A stretch of DNA of 62,073 nt from Actinomycetota bacterium (GTDB lineage Bacteria; Actinomycetota; Geothermincolia; Geothermincolales; RBG-13-55-18), in contig JACIXD010000019.1 of assembly GCA_014360645.1 (NCBI GenBank), positions 1 to 62,073 on the forward strand. The letters are read 5' to 3'. How positions within the stretch are numbered: position 1 is the stretch's first letter; every line of letters begins with the position of its first letter. Shown in pieces: positions 41,565 to 49,726 of the stretch. Under the pieces are notes generated by a model. The model was not told where the DNA came from and did no database searches. It saw only the letters and a program-made list of their open reading frames with translations. Both the position numbers and the translations under genes were made by a program.

Positions 41565-42233
41565 TTGAGTGAAGGCGCCGCGATGCATCTACTCGAGGAC
41601 CTCCGGCTGGCGGTCAAGCGCAAGGGGATCGGAGGCCTGTTCCGGGACATCTTCCTGCATCCCGGCAACCAGGCCATCGCCCTCTACCGCATCTACCGCA
41701 TGCTCTACCTCAAAGGCCATATCAACCTGGCCTTTCTCGGGTATCGCCTGAATTACTTCCTCTGCGGGGTGGAGATCCATCCCGACGCCGACATAGGCCC
41801 AGACTTCCACCTCGACCACCCCGTGGCCACCCTCATCGGGAGGCAGACCCGTATCGGCAGGGGGGTGCGCATCTATTCCCACGTGGCGGTGGGGGCGGTG
41901 GGACTGCCGGAGAACAAGCCCTTCATGGACATAAGGGATTACGTTCAGATATATCACGGGGCCATGGTGGGAGGGAGCGCCACCATCGGGGAGTATGCCC
42001 AGATCGGCCTCAACGCCGTGGTCTGGGACATGGACGTGCCGCCCTACTCGGTGGTGGTGGGCAACCCGGCGCGCGTCATCCGCGTGGAGGGCAAGCGGGT
42101 AAACCCCGACGATTACAAGGGCTACAAGTACGACCCCTCACATTTCCACGGACCGCCTCCCGAACACGACCCCGACAGGGAGCCGGAGCGCACCGAATCC
42201 TGGATCGATCCCGCATCCTTCCTCAAGAAATAG
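41565..42233 (+). CDS. serine-acetyltransferase-like hexapeptide acyltransferase
   Basis: A 222-residue protein with an N-terminal helical part (HLLEDLRLAVKRKGIGG...HPGNQAIALYRIYRML) like CysE-type enzymes and a beta-helix: GVEIHPDADIGPDFHLDHP (the HPxAxIG... His block), GRQTRIGRGVRIYSHVAVGAVG, VGGSATIGEYAQIGLNAVVWDMDVPPYSVVVGNPARVI. Being at the end of a polysaccharide operon it is likelier to act on a sugar than on serine. It starts at TTG with GGAGGTG 7 bases upstream. Confidence 0.85.
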   Translation: MSEGAAMHLLEDLRLAVKRKGIGGLFRDIFLHPGNQAIALYRIYRMLYLKGHINLAFLGYRLNYFLCGVEIHPDADIGPDFHLDHPVATLIGRQTRIGRGVRIYSHVAVGAVGLPENKPFMDIRDYVQIYHGAMVGGSATIGEYAQIGLNAVVWDMDVPPYSVVVGNPARVIRVEGKRVNPDDYKGYKYDPSHFHGPPPEHDPDREPERTESWIDPASFLKK

Positions 42234-42236
42234 GAG

Positions 42237-42259
42237 GGACCCCTTCTCTGACCGGGTCC
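42237..42259. terminator. weak bidirectional terminator between convergent clusters
   Basis: GGACCC/GGGTCC stem with an 11-base loop, in the 33-bp gap between the acyltransferase and the ferredoxin gene. Confidence 0.4.
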
Positions 42260-42266
42260 TCTCGGT

Positions 42267-42722
42267 TCAGCCGCGGCCTCCGTGCCAGCGGTGCCTTCCC
42301 GCGCCCGCCCGCCCCGCCGGGCCGCGCGTCCCGGCGCTCCCGCCCCGGGAACGCGGTGTTTTCGCGGCGCCCGCGGAGATCCGGCCCGCCAGCCTCAACA
42401 GGGCCCGCGAGAGCACGGGCAGGAGCGCCACCGCGGCCGCCGCCTTCTCCCTCGGGGTGAGGGAGAGGGCCTTCGGCCTCACGGCCAACCGCGATCCCCG
42501 CGGGGCGGACGCAGCCGGCTCCCCTCCGCGCTCCCGGGTCGCGGGCAGGACCTCGTACTCGTAGACGGCGCCCTGTGGGCACTCGTCGCCGCATGCGCCG
42601 CAGGAGGTGCATGAACCTTCGTCTATCACCGCTGCCCGGCCCCGGATGGATATGGCCCCGGCGGGACAGCGCTCGATGCAGAGGCCGCAGCCCGTGCAGG
42701 CGTCCTCGTCCACCGCGTACAT
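42267..42722 (-). CDS. 2x[4Fe-4S] ferredoxin with long basic tail
   Basis: A 151-residue protein. Residues 1-55 form a bacterial ferredoxin with CTGCGLCIERCPAGAI and CTSCGACGDECPQGAV. The remaining 95 residues are Ala/Arg/Gly-rich without a known fold, containing one hydrophobic stretch (about 88-106). It is last in the leftward part of the NifX/ATPase cluster, 30 bp after the NBP35-like gene. Confidence 0.85.
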   Translation of the reverse strand: MYAVDEDACTGCGLCIERCPAGAISIRGRAAVIDEGSCTSCGACGDECPQGAVYEYEVLPATRERGGEPAASAPRGSRLAVRPKALSLTPREKAAAAVALLPVLSRALLRLAGRISAGAAKTPRSRGGSAGTRGPAGRAGAGRHRWHGGRG

Positions 42723-42752
42723 CGCAGCCGCACTCTCTCCCGCCGCCGGCGC

Positions 42753-44003
42753 TCAGTGGTCGCAGACGTTGTCGCCCAGCTCCAGGGTGCCCGACAGGTA
42801 GTCCCTGACCAGCCGCAGCGGCTCGGCCTGCGGCGCCCCGCAGAGCACCCTGACCCCGCTCTCGGCGAAGATCTGCTGCGCCCTAGCGCCCATGCCCCCG
42901 GCGATGACCGTCTTCACGCCCTTCTCCGCCAGCCAGCGCGGCAGCAGGCCGGGCTCGTGGGGCGGCGCCTCGCATACCTCCCTCACCGCGGGCTCGCCGT
43001 TTTCCCCCACTTCCACCAGCGTGAACCGCTCGCAATGCCCGAAGTGAGCGCAGAGCAGCCCGTTCTCCGTCGGTATGGCAAATATATCCATCTCTCCCTC
43101 CTTGCCTTCCGCCTTATCCTCGCCACGCGCATCCGCCCGCCCGACCACCGCGGACTCGACCCCGCCGCCCTCCGCCTCCGCGGCGGAGGTCAGGGCGACC
43201 ACCCTGTCCACCATCTCGTCGAGCGCGCCCGCCACTCCCTCCAGGTCGCGGTAGAAACCCTTCTTCGCGCCCCCGCGGTCCGCCCAGGCCGCGAACTCGC
43301 CGTCCAGGGGGAGCGAAGCCAGCAGCTCCACGCCCATCCTCTCGGCCATGCCCTTCGCCCCGTCCCGCCCGAAGACGTCGATGCGCCCGCCGCAGTGGGG
43401 GCAGACCAGGCCGCTCATGTTCTCCACCACGCCGAGCATGCGCATGCCGATGCGCCGGCAGAAGGCGATGGACTTGCGCACGTCGGCCATGGCCAGCTCC
43501 TGCGGGGTGGTGACGATGAGCCCGAAGGCGTCGGGTATGAGCTGGGCCACGCTCAGGGGCTCGTCGCCCGTCCCGGGGGGCGAGTCTATGACCAGGTAAT
43601 CGAGGTCCCCCCAGTGGATGTCCTCCATGAACTGGCGGATGGCGGTCATCTTCAGGGGCCCCCTCCAGATCACGGCGCCGTCCCGGTCCTCCAAAAAGAG
43701 GCCGATGGAGATGACCTTGAGGTTGAAGGCGATCTCGGCGGGGAAGATGCCCGTCTCGTCGCCCATGACCCGCTGGCCCTCGATGCCGAAGATCACCGGT
43801 ATGCTGGGACCGTGGAAATCCACGTCCATGACCCCCACCCGGAAACCCCGCTCCGCCAGACCCAGGGCCAGGGCGGCGGCGATGGAGCTCTTGCCCACCC
43901 CGCCTTTGCCGCTTAGCACCATGATCTTTTTCTTCACGCCGGCGAAGTTGGGGTGCTGCCCGGGCATCACCTTCTCTCCGCAATCGCCTTTACATGTCGC
44001 CAC
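42753..44003 (-). CDS. Mrp/NBP35-type P-loop ATPase fused to a NifX/NifB-type domain
   Basis: This 416-residue fusion has an N-terminal Mrp/ApbC-like ATPase (about 20-265) with GKGGVGKSS (deviant Walker A), VMDVDFHGPS, VIDSPPGTGDEPL and the cluster-binding CPHCGG. After a charged linker comes a dinitrogenase iron-molybdenum cofactor domain (about 310-400: GLLCAHFGHCERF, ..GGMGARAQQIF). The first part carries Fe-S clusters between scaffold and target; the second binds metal clusters in NifX/NafY. The fusion suggests delivery of a bound metal-sulfur unit. GTG start, first-strand family start SKGKGGVG fits. It lies 78 bp after the NifX-like gene and shares its promoter. Confidence 0.92.
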   Translation of the reverse strand: MATCKGDCGEKVMPGQHPNFAGVKKKIMVLSGKGGVGKSSIAAALALGLAERGFRVGVMDVDFHGPSIPVIFGIEGQRVMGDETGIFPAEIAFNLKVISIGLFLEDRDGAVIWRGPLKMTAIRQFMEDIHWGDLDYLVIDSPPGTGDEPLSVAQLIPDAFGLIVTTPQELAMADVRKSIAFCRRIGMRMLGVVENMSGLVCPHCGGRIDVFGRDGAKGMAERMGVELLASLPLDGEFAAWADRGGAKKGFYRDLEGVAGALDEMVDRVVALTSAAEAEGGGVESAVVGRADARGEDKAEGKEGEMDIFAIPTENGLLCAHFGHCERFTLVEVGENGEPAVREVCEAPPHEPGLLPRWLAEKGVKTVIAGGMGARAQQIFAESGVRVLCGAPQAEPLRLVRDYLSGTLELGDNVCDH

Positions 44004-44081
44004 TGTCCTTCACTGCTCCTTTCCTGAATCTCCGGCCGGATCAGGCAGGCGCAGGACCTCGCATGCCTTTCCGGCCGTCGC

Positions 44082-44510
44082 TCAACGCTCCGCCCCCGCC
44101 TCCGTCTTCTCCGCGGCGGGACCCTCGCGGCGCGGCGGATGCACCCGGCCGGGGTCGTCCACGAGGCGGCCCTTCAGGTATGCCTCCACCGCCGCCTCCA
44201 CCTCCTCCTCGGGCGTGGTCACGGGCAGCACGTCCCGCCTCAGCAGCCCCACGTACGCGTTCTCTCCCATCCCCCGGCAAATGACCACGCGCACATCCGG
44301 AAGCAGGCGCTCCATGAGCTCCCAGCATCCCGCCTGGGTATCGTCCTCCTCCCGTGAGCATCCTTCGCGGTTCGCCCTCATCTCCCAGTCGAGCACCCTC
44401 CCCTTCGCCACCGTGTACACGGCGAAAAGGGGGGCGGAGCCGAAATGGCCGGCTATCCTCTTTCCGTCCGTGGTGGCCACGGCCACCTTGTGCTCGCGAT
44501 CGACGATCAT
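44082..44510 (-). CDS. NifX/NifB-family (dinitrogenase iron-molybdenum cofactor) protein 1
   Basis: A 142-residue protein starting IVDREHKVAVATTDGKRIAGHFGSAPLFAVYTV and continuing to VICRGMGENAYVGLLRRDVLPVTT, the NifX/MTH1175-like fold. A charged C-terminal tail follows. The ATG at 44510 is chosen because the fold starts directly after it; AAGGAGAGGAAG lies about 13 bases upstream. It is the first gene of the leftward arm, divergent from the zinc-ribbon gene. Confidence 0.85.
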   Translation of the reverse strand: MIVDREHKVAVATTDGKRIAGHFGSAPLFAVYTVAKGRVLDWEMRANREGCSREEDDTQAGCWELMERLLPDVRVVICRGMGENAYVGLLRRDVLPVTTPEEEVEAAVEAYLKGRLVDDPGRVHPPRREGPAAEKTEAGAER

Positions 44511-44710
44511 CGCCCGACGCTTCCTCTCCTTCTCCGCCCGCGCCGTCCCGGGTCCCGCCCCGGCCCGGCGCCGAGGCCCGCCGTAAGCGGCGCGGGATGG
44601 AAATGCGGCCTTCTCGGCCGCTTCCTCCCCGGCGCCTCGACCTCGCATCGGGGTCTTGCTCGCGGGCGGATCCGTGCCTTCTCGCTCACGGTTAGATTAT
44701 ATAGCATTAT

Positions 44711-44825
44711 TGGCATATGTCCAGTATCTTTTCGCGCCGGGCGGCCTGACTCACGCTTCCCCCGTCAAATAGTGCTTTACATATGCCCGTAATCATATTA
44801 TCATCGGTTATGGGCATATGCCTTA
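44711..44825. promoter_or_regulatory. divergent promoter region with three CATATG-centred sites
   Basis: Sites TGGCATATGTCCA (44711-44723), TTTACATATGCCCGT (44777-44791) and ATGGGCATATGCCTTA (44810-44825) share a GGCATATGCC-like palindrome. An AT-rich patch AATCATATTATCATC lies between. A related site TTGGCATATATATTAGG stands before the DUF134 gene (47859-47875). Confidence 0.6.
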
Positions 44826-44869
44826 TTAGGTCCGCGAGCGGGATGCGCGGAGACATGGAGGTGAGGATA

Positions 44870-45049
44870 TTGGCCGGATTCGGAAGAGGACGCGGAGGCG
44901 GCAGGCCCGCAGGCGGGCGCGGCCTCGGGGGCACCAAGGTCTGCCGCTGTCCGAGATGCGGCTACACCGAGCCGCACACGCGGGGCATACCCTGCTTCAC
45001 CAGGAGCTGCCCCAAGTGCGGCGCCCGCATGGCGGGAGCCAATTGCTGA
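44870..45049 (+). CDS. small zinc-ribbon protein
   Basis: A 59-residue protein: a Gly/Arg-rich N-terminus and CRCPRCGYTEPHTRGIPCFTRSCPKCGARM, with CxxC pairs for one zinc ribbon. The TTG at 44870 is preferred because GGAGGTGAGGATA precedes it; in-frame starts further upstream have no ribosome site. Small proteins of this type accompany NifX-like and DUF5320 genes in many anaerobes. Function unknown; metal sensing or scaffold roles are possible. Confidence 0.72.
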   Translation: MAGFGRGRGGGRPAGGRGLGGTKVCRCPRCGYTEPHTRGIPCFTRSCPKCGARMAGANC

Positions 45050-45106
45050 GAGACGGTTCATACGGCGCCCCCCCGGGGCGCGGAAAGAGAAAAGGAGGGA
45101 ACGGAC

Positions 45107-45394
45107 ATGGGATACGGACACCGGAACATGTATTACCTCACCGGGCAGCCGGGCTGGATGAGGCTCGGCTACAGCCCCGGCTGGGCCGGGAGGAGCCGCA
45201 GCGGCCTGGGGCCCTGCGCGGAGTACATCCTCACCGGCAGGTGGCCGGCCCCGGCGGCGCCCTTCGCGCCCCCGACGGCCCAGGCCGGGTTCGCGGGCGA
45301 GCTGGAGCTGCTCAAAGCCCAGGCGGAGAGGATGGAGCAGACCCTGGCACAGATCCGCGAGCGCATCGACAAGCTGGAGAAGGAAGGGGCCTGA
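45107..45394 (+). CDS. DUF5320-type small protein
   Basis: A 95-residue protein with Gly/Tyr/Trp/Arg-rich N-terminal half (YYLTGQPGWMRLGYSPGW) and C-terminal coiled coil (ELELLKAQAERMEQTLAQIRERIDKLEKE). This is the DUF5320 pattern. AAAGGAGG precedes the ATG. It sits in the rightward arm of the NifX cluster, one base before the next NifX-like gene. Confidence 0.8.
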   Translation: MGYGHRNMYYLTGQPGWMRLGYSPGWAGRSRSGLGPCAEYILTGRWPAPAAPFAPPTAQAGFAGELELLKAQAERMEQTLAQIRERIDKLEKEGA

Positions 45395-45395
45395 G

Positions 45396-45929
45396 ATGAA
45401 GGCCGCCATATCCAGCGCCGGGCCCGGCCTCGACAGCGGGGTGGATCCCCGCTTCGGGCGCTGCGCCTACCTCATCCTCTACGACCTGGACAGCGGGGAA
45501 TGGGAGGCCGTGCCCAACGCCAACCGGGACGCGGGCGGAGGGGCCGGCATCCGCACCGCCCAGCTCGTGATCGACCGGGGGGCCGGCGCGGTGGTCACCG
45601 GCAACATCGGCCCCAACGCCATGCAGGTCCTTTCCGGCCAGGTCAAGGTGCATACCGGCTTCCAGGGCACCGTCAGCGAGGCCGTGCAGGCCTTGAAGGA
45701 AGGCAGGCTGTCCGAGACCGCCTCCGCCACCGTGAGGGACCATGCCGGCATGGCCGGCGGCCCCGCGGCGGGCGGCGGTCCCGCGACCGGCCCGGGACCC
45801 GCGGCTCCGGGCGGCATGGGCATGGGCGGGATGCCCGGCCCGGGCGGCGGCCACGGAGGCACCTGGCGCGGGGGGAGAGGCCGCGGCGGCTGCGGCAGGG
45901 GTGGCGGCAGGGGAGCGGGCCGTTGGTGA
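45396..45929 (+). CDS. NifX/NifB-family protein 2 with Gly-rich tail
   Basis: A 177-residue protein. Residues 1-115 are the dinitrogenase iron-molybdenum cofactor fold (AISSAGPGLDSGVDPRFGRCAYLILYD, GAGIRTAQLVIDRGAGAVVTGNIGPNAM). The rest is a Gly/Met/Pro/Arg-rich low-complexity tail. It overlaps the following ATPase start (TGGTGA), so the pair is translationally coupled. Confidence 0.9.
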   Translation: MKAAISSAGPGLDSGVDPRFGRCAYLILYDLDSGEWEAVPNANRDAGGGAGIRTAQLVIDRGAGAVVTGNIGPNAMQVLSGQVKVHTGFQGTVSEAVQALKEGRLSETASATVRDHAGMAGGPAAGGGPATGPGPAAPGGMGMGGMPGPGGGHGGTWRGGRGRGGCGRGGGRGAGRW

Positions 45930-46783
45930 TCACCGTCGCCGCCGGCAAGGGCGGCACCGGCAAGACGCTGGTGGCGGTGAACCTGGCCCTTTCTCTGCAG
46001 CGGTCCGGGATCGAGACCACCCTGGTGGACGCGGACGTCGAGGAGCCCAACGACCACCTCTTCGTCAAGCCGGCCATATCCGGCCGCAGGGAGGTCACCG
46101 TGGCCATACCCCGCGTCGACGAGGGCCTCTGCGACCGCTGCGGCGAATGCTCGTCCTTCTGCGCCTACGGGGCCTTGGCCACCACCCCGGACCGCGTGAT
46201 CGTCTTCGACGACCTCTGCCACGGCTGCGGAGGGTGCGCCCTCATCTGCCCGGCGGGGGCGATAAGTGAGGTGGAGCGGGTCATCGGGACGGTGGAGGAA
46301 GGCCGCACCGGCGAGGGCATGGGCTTCATGCAGGGCCTGCTGGAGATCGGCGAGCCCAAGGCCACCCCCATCATCTCCTCCATGAAGGAAGGCCTCGACC
46401 CCCACAGGGTGAACGTGGTGGACTGCGGGCCCGGCACGGGCTGCGCGGTCATGGGCACCGTGCACGGGTCCGACGTCTGCGTCATGGTCACCGAGCCCAC
46501 CCCCTTCGGGCTGCACGACCTGGACATGGCGGTGAGGATGGCCGCGGCCCTGGGGGTCCCGTCGCTGGTGGTGGTGAACAAGGACATCCCCGGGGAGACG
46601 GAGGTGAGGCGCTTCTGCGCCGAGCGCGGCCTGGAGATCGCTCTCTCCATACCCTTCTCCCTGGAGATCGCGCGCCTGACCTCCAGCGGCGTCAACCTCG
46701 CGGACTCGGGTGAGGAATGGCGCCGCCTCTTCCTCTCCCTCTACGAGCGCACGGCGTCCCTGGCGCGCAGCGGGGGTGACTGA
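45926..46783 (+). CDS. MinD-like P-loop ATPase with inserted ferredoxin, copy 1
   Basis: A 285-residue protein: GKGGTGKT (Walker A), TLVDADVEEPN, an inserted two-cluster ferredoxin (CDRCGECSSFCAYGAL, CHGCGGCALICPAGAI; about residues 65-110), VVDCGPGTGC, and VVNKDIPGETEV. This is the 'MinD superfamily ATPase with inserted ferredoxin' family, which is always found with NifX-like proteins. ATP hydrolysis may drive cluster transfer or low-potential electron gating. The start is GTG (45926) or TTG (45923), overlapping the upstream stop. Confidence 0.93.
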   Translation: MITVAAGKGGTGKTLVAVNLALSLQRSGIETTLVDADVEEPNDHLFVKPAISGRREVTVAIPRVDEGLCDRCGECSSFCAYGALATTPDRVIVFDDLCHGCGGCALICPAGAISEVERVIGTVEEGRTGEGMGFMQGLLEIGEPKATPIISSMKEGLDPHRVNVVDCGPGTGCAVMGTVHGSDVCVMVTEPTPFGLHDLDMAVRMAAALGVPSLVVVNKDIPGETEVRRFCAERGLEIALSIPFSLEIARLTSSGVNLADSGEEWRRLFLSLYERTASLARSGGD

Positions 46784-46784
46784 G

Positions 46785-46928
46785 ATGAGGCCCCTCTACA
46801 CATGCAGAGGGAACACCGCCGATCCCCGACATCTCAGAGGGGAACGGGGAGCGCCATGGGTGGGATATGACCTGAGCGGCACATCGACCGTCGACGGACC
46901 TTTTTTGAACGGCGCGGAGCGGAGGTAA
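46785..46928 (+). CDS. putative 47-residue ORF between the two ATPases
   Basis: Starts one base after the upstream stop and ends 5 bases before the next start. No family is recognised and no clear ribosome site other than the upstream gene end. A CCCTCT/AGAGGG hairpin is near its start (about 46794-46813). Confidence 0.3.
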   Translation: MRPLYTCRGNTADPRHLRGERGAPWVGYDLSGTSTVDGPFLNGAERR

Positions 46929-46933
46929 CGGGG

Positions 46934-47833
46934 ATGAAACAGCTGATCGTACTGAGCGGCAAGGGAGGGACGGGCAAGACCACGGTCACCGCCTCCCTGG
47001 CGCAGCTCCTCCAACCGGTGGTGCTCGCGGACTGCGACGTCGAGGCGCCCAACCTCCACCTCCTGCTCTCGCCGCGGGTGGAGAGGTCTTTCCGGCTGAG
47101 CGTCTCGCGCAAGGCGAGCATCGACCCCCGGGCCTGCGACGGCTGCGGCGCCTGCGCGGAGAGCTGCCGCTACGGGGCCATAGCCGGCTCCGAGACCCCT
47201 TCCGTGGATGCCTTCCGCTGCGAGGGATGCGGCGTCTGCGCGCGGGTCTGCCCCCGGGAAGCCGTCTTCTTCCTCGAGCCCGAGGGAGCGGAGGTATACG
47301 TCGGCTCCACCCCCTACGGCCCCATGGTAGGGGCGGAGCTGGCGGTGGGCGAGGAGGCCTCGGGCAAGGTTGTGAGCAGGGTGCGCATGGAGGCGCAGCT
47401 GCTGGCCCTGGACGCCGCCCTGCCCCTGGTGGTGGTGGACGGCTCTCCCGGCACCGGTTGCCCGGTGATCGCCTCCATGAGCGGAGCGGACCTCACCCTC
47501 ATCGTCACCGAGCCCTCGCTCTCGGGGCTGCACGACCTGGAGCGCATCCTGGGGGTGGCGCGGCACTTCGGCGTGCCGGCCCTGGTGTGCGTGAACAAGA
47601 GCGACCTCGTGCCCGAGCTGGCGCGCGGGATAAGGGAGAGATGCGGCTCCCTGGGCATAGAGGTGGCTGCCGAGGTCCCCTTCAGCGAGGCGGTGGTGGA
47701 GTCGCTGCGCCGCGGCCTGCCCCCGGTGGGCAACGTGCCCCGCGAGGTGGAGGAGCCCCTGCGGGCTCTCGCCGTGGCGGCGGCCGGGCGCCTGGGGGTG
47801 GCGGTGTCCGGAACGGCCGCGCGGCAGGAGTGA
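46934..47833 (+). CDS. MinD-like P-loop ATPase with inserted ferredoxin, copy 2
   Basis: A 299-residue paralogue of the upstream ATPase: GKGGTGKTT, DCDVEAPN, inserted ferredoxin (CDGCGACAESCRYGAI, CEGCGVCARVCPREAV), VVDGSPGTGC and VCVNKSDLVPE. GCGGAGGTAACGGGG precedes the ATG. The two paralogues probably form a heterodimer, as adjacent members of this family usually do (inference). Confidence 0.93.
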   Translation: MKQLIVLSGKGGTGKTTVTASLAQLLQPVVLADCDVEAPNLHLLLSPRVERSFRLSVSRKASIDPRACDGCGACAESCRYGAIAGSETPSVDAFRCEGCGVCARVCPREAVFFLEPEGAEVYVGSTPYGPMVGAELAVGEEASGKVVSRVRMEAQLLALDAALPLVVVDGSPGTGCPVIASMSGADLTLIVTEPSLSGLHDLERILGVARHFGVPALVCVNKSDLVPELARGIRERCGSLGIEVAAEVPFSEAVVESLRRGLPPVGNVPREVEEPLRALAVAAAGRLGVAVSGTAARQE

Positions 47834-47858
47834 CGGGCGAGATGACAAAGCGGCCGCG

Positions 47859-47875
47859 TTGGCATATATATTAGG
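47859..47875 (+). promoter_or_regulatory. CATAT-type site before the DUF134 regulator
   Basis: TTGGCATATATATTAGG shares TGGCATAT...TTAGG spacing with ATGGGCATATGCCTTATTAGG-like sequence at 44810-44830, 36 bp before the DUF134 start. Confidence 0.5.
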
Positions 47876-47910
47876 TAACGCGGCGGCGGCAAAGGCAAGG
47901 GAGTGATGGT

Positions 47911-48309
47911 TTGGCCAGACCGGTGAAGCCCAAACTGGTAGGGGAAGCGCCCCGGGCGGACTACTTCAAGCCCCGCGGCATCCCCATGGCCCAGCTCGAG
48001 GAGGTGAACCTCACCGTCGAGGAGCTGGAGGCCCTGCGCCTGGTGGACCTGGAGGGGATGTACCAGGAGGACGCCGCCAGGGAGATGGGGGTGTCCCGCC
48101 AGACCATCCAGCGCATGATCACCGAGGCCAGGGCGAAGGTCATCGAGGCCTTGGTGTCCGGCAAGGCCCTGCGCATCGAGGGCGGGAGCTACATCCTCAA
48201 GGAAGGCCCCGGCCGGTACCGCTGCGGCCGCTGCGGCGACGAGTTCCCCTCCCGGCACGGCCGGAAGGGCCGGGGGTGGGCGTGCCCCTCCTGCGACTCC
48301 AGGGAATGA
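47911..48309 (+). CDS. DUF134-family HTH regulator with zinc ribbon
   Basis: A 132-residue protein: N-terminal ARPVKPKLVGEAPRADYFKPRGIP, HTH-type LTVEELEALRLVDLEGMYQEDAAREMGVSRQTIQRMI, then C-terminal CGRCGDEF...ACPSC zinc ribbon. DUF134 proteins are typical partners of NifX-like genes in anaerobes and are thought to be DNA-binding. The start is TTG, at a poor ribosome site (AAGGGAGTGATGG). It likely controls the CATATG sites in the divergent promoter (inference). Confidence 0.9.
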   Translation: MARPVKPKLVGEAPRADYFKPRGIPMAQLEEVNLTVEELEALRLVDLEGMYQEDAAREMGVSRQTIQRMITEARAKVIEALVSGKALRIEGGSYILKEGPGRYRCGRCGDEFPSRHGRKGRGWACPSCDSRE

Positions 48310-48389
48310 GCCGCTTTCCCCGGCCGGTTCTTACAGGTTCTCATAAATCCATCACGCGGGCGAAGTCGGCTGCGGCGCCCATCGCGCAT

Positions 48390-48500
48390 CCGCCGAAAAA
48401 GGATGCCGCCGCATCGCGCGCGGCATCCCGGTCACGTCCCCGTCCACGTCCTCACTCCTCACCCCGCCGCAAAAAGGATGCCCCCGCATCGCGCGCGGCA
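48390..48500. repeat. paired direct repeat of about 36 bp, period 75
   Basis: Units at about 48390-48425 and 48464-48500 share AAAAAGGATGCC and GCATCGCGCGCGGCA; the stretch between is unrelated. Near-terminator features, no gene recognised in 48310-48531. Confidence 0.8.
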
Positions 48501-48531
48501 CCGGCCACAGCGCCGGGGCGGCCTTCGCCGG

Positions 48532-49722
48532 TTAGGGGATAAACCTCCTGAAGGGCACGTCCACGGGGACCTTTCCCCTGCGCAGGGTGAGGATGATATG
48601 CTCGGTTATGGTCTCGCCTTCCAGCTCCACCCTCTCGCCCTCGAAATCTACGTACCCGGAGTAGGCGGCCTCGAAGCGGTAGTAGCACGGCTGCGACAGC
48701 CTGGCGAGGGGACCCCTCGCAAAGGCCGGGACACCCATGTTCTCCAGCAGGTCAATGTGTTCGGGGACGTTGTCCACCCTGAACTCCACCTCGCCCGTGA
48801 TCCCCCGCTCCCCGAAGCGGAAGCCGTAACGGTGCGGGTAGGCCTGGATGCCGAAGGCGTCCATGGCATAGTCCTGGTAATGCCATTCCACGCGCAAGGT
48901 CTCCAGCACCAGCCGGTCGCCCCTGGCCACCAGCAGCATGGGGATATGGGCACCTCCACAGGAGCGGCCGCAGATGACGTCGGCGAAGAGCGTGGTGATG
49001 CCGCTTTCGCGGTGCATCAGCCTCCCCCAATGCCAGCGCTCTATCATGAGCGAAGGTGGAAGATTGCCCCAGTTATGGTCGTGATAACCCTCTCCCCTCA
49101 CCTCTACCGTTCCTCCCGGAAAGGAGAGCGTCCCCTTTACCTCCGCCCGCGGCTGGGGCACCAGCCAGCCGAATACCAGGGGGTAGGACGGATATCCGAA
49201 CATCATCTGTCCGTTTCCCAACGCCCATCCCGGAAGCAGGCTCTTGAAAACGAGGTGCGCGGCGAACTCGCCGTGCTCGAGGTCCACCCGGTACTCGGGG
49301 TATCCCCCGCGTATGCGGTTTTCCGCCAGTTCCACGTCGCATTCCAGCGAGGAGGCCCTGAAGCGCGAGCGCGGGATGTCGATATGGTTGTTGTAGAAGG
49401 TGCCGTCGGGCAGATAGACGTGCAGCCACATCAAGGCCTTGGTTGCGCTGAACTTCCAGGTGTCGGGGTCCATAAGCCCGCAGACCACGGCGTGTCCGTC
49501 CTCGAATTTCGCGTCGAAATACCACCACTCGAAACCGAACCTGCCGCCGGGTCGGTGCGCGGCGTCGAAATGATCCGGGATGCCACGGTTGAGGTCCTCG
49601 GGGTGACGCCCCGCCGGCAGGCCTTGGAAAAACACCGGCACCTTTCGCTTTCCCGGCAGTGCCGCCGCCAGCATATGCCGCAGAGGCGCTCCCGCCACCG
49701 CTTTTGCCTCGCGTTCCCTCAT
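48532..49722 (-). CDS. CrtC-like carotenoid/isoprenoid hydratase (lipocalin-like AttH fold)
   Basis: A 396-residue protein with FGFEWWYFDA near residue 63 and EGYHDHNWGNLPPSL near 213, the two hallmark blocks of CrtC hydroxyneurosporene synthase/AttH-like proteins. CrtC hydrates a terminal double bond of acyclic carotenoids. Adjacent CrtI-like flavoproteins support an isoprenoid substrate, though a true carotenoid pathway (crtB/crtE) is not in the window. It starts 4 bases after the stop of the flavoprotein pseudogene, so they were co-translated. Confidence 0.8.
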   Translation of the reverse strand: MREREAKAVAGAPLRHMLAAALPGKRKVPVFFQGLPAGRHPEDLNRGIPDHFDAAHRPGGRFGFEWWYFDAKFEDGHAVVCGLMDPDTWKFSATKALMWLHVYLPDGTFYNNHIDIPRSRFRASSLECDVELAENRIRGGYPEYRVDLEHGEFAAHLVFKSLLPGWALGNGQMMFGYPSYPLVFGWLVPQPRAEVKGTLSFPGGTVEVRGEGYHDHNWGNLPPSLMIERWHWGRLMHRESGITTLFADVICGRSCGGAHIPMLLVARGDRLVLETLRVEWHYQDYAMDAFGIQAYPHRYGFRFGERGITGEVEFRVDNVPEHIDLLENMGVPAFARGPLARLSQPCYYRFEAAYSGYVDFEGERVELEGETITEHIILTLRRGKVPVDVPFRRFIP

Positions 49723-49726
49723 CCTC

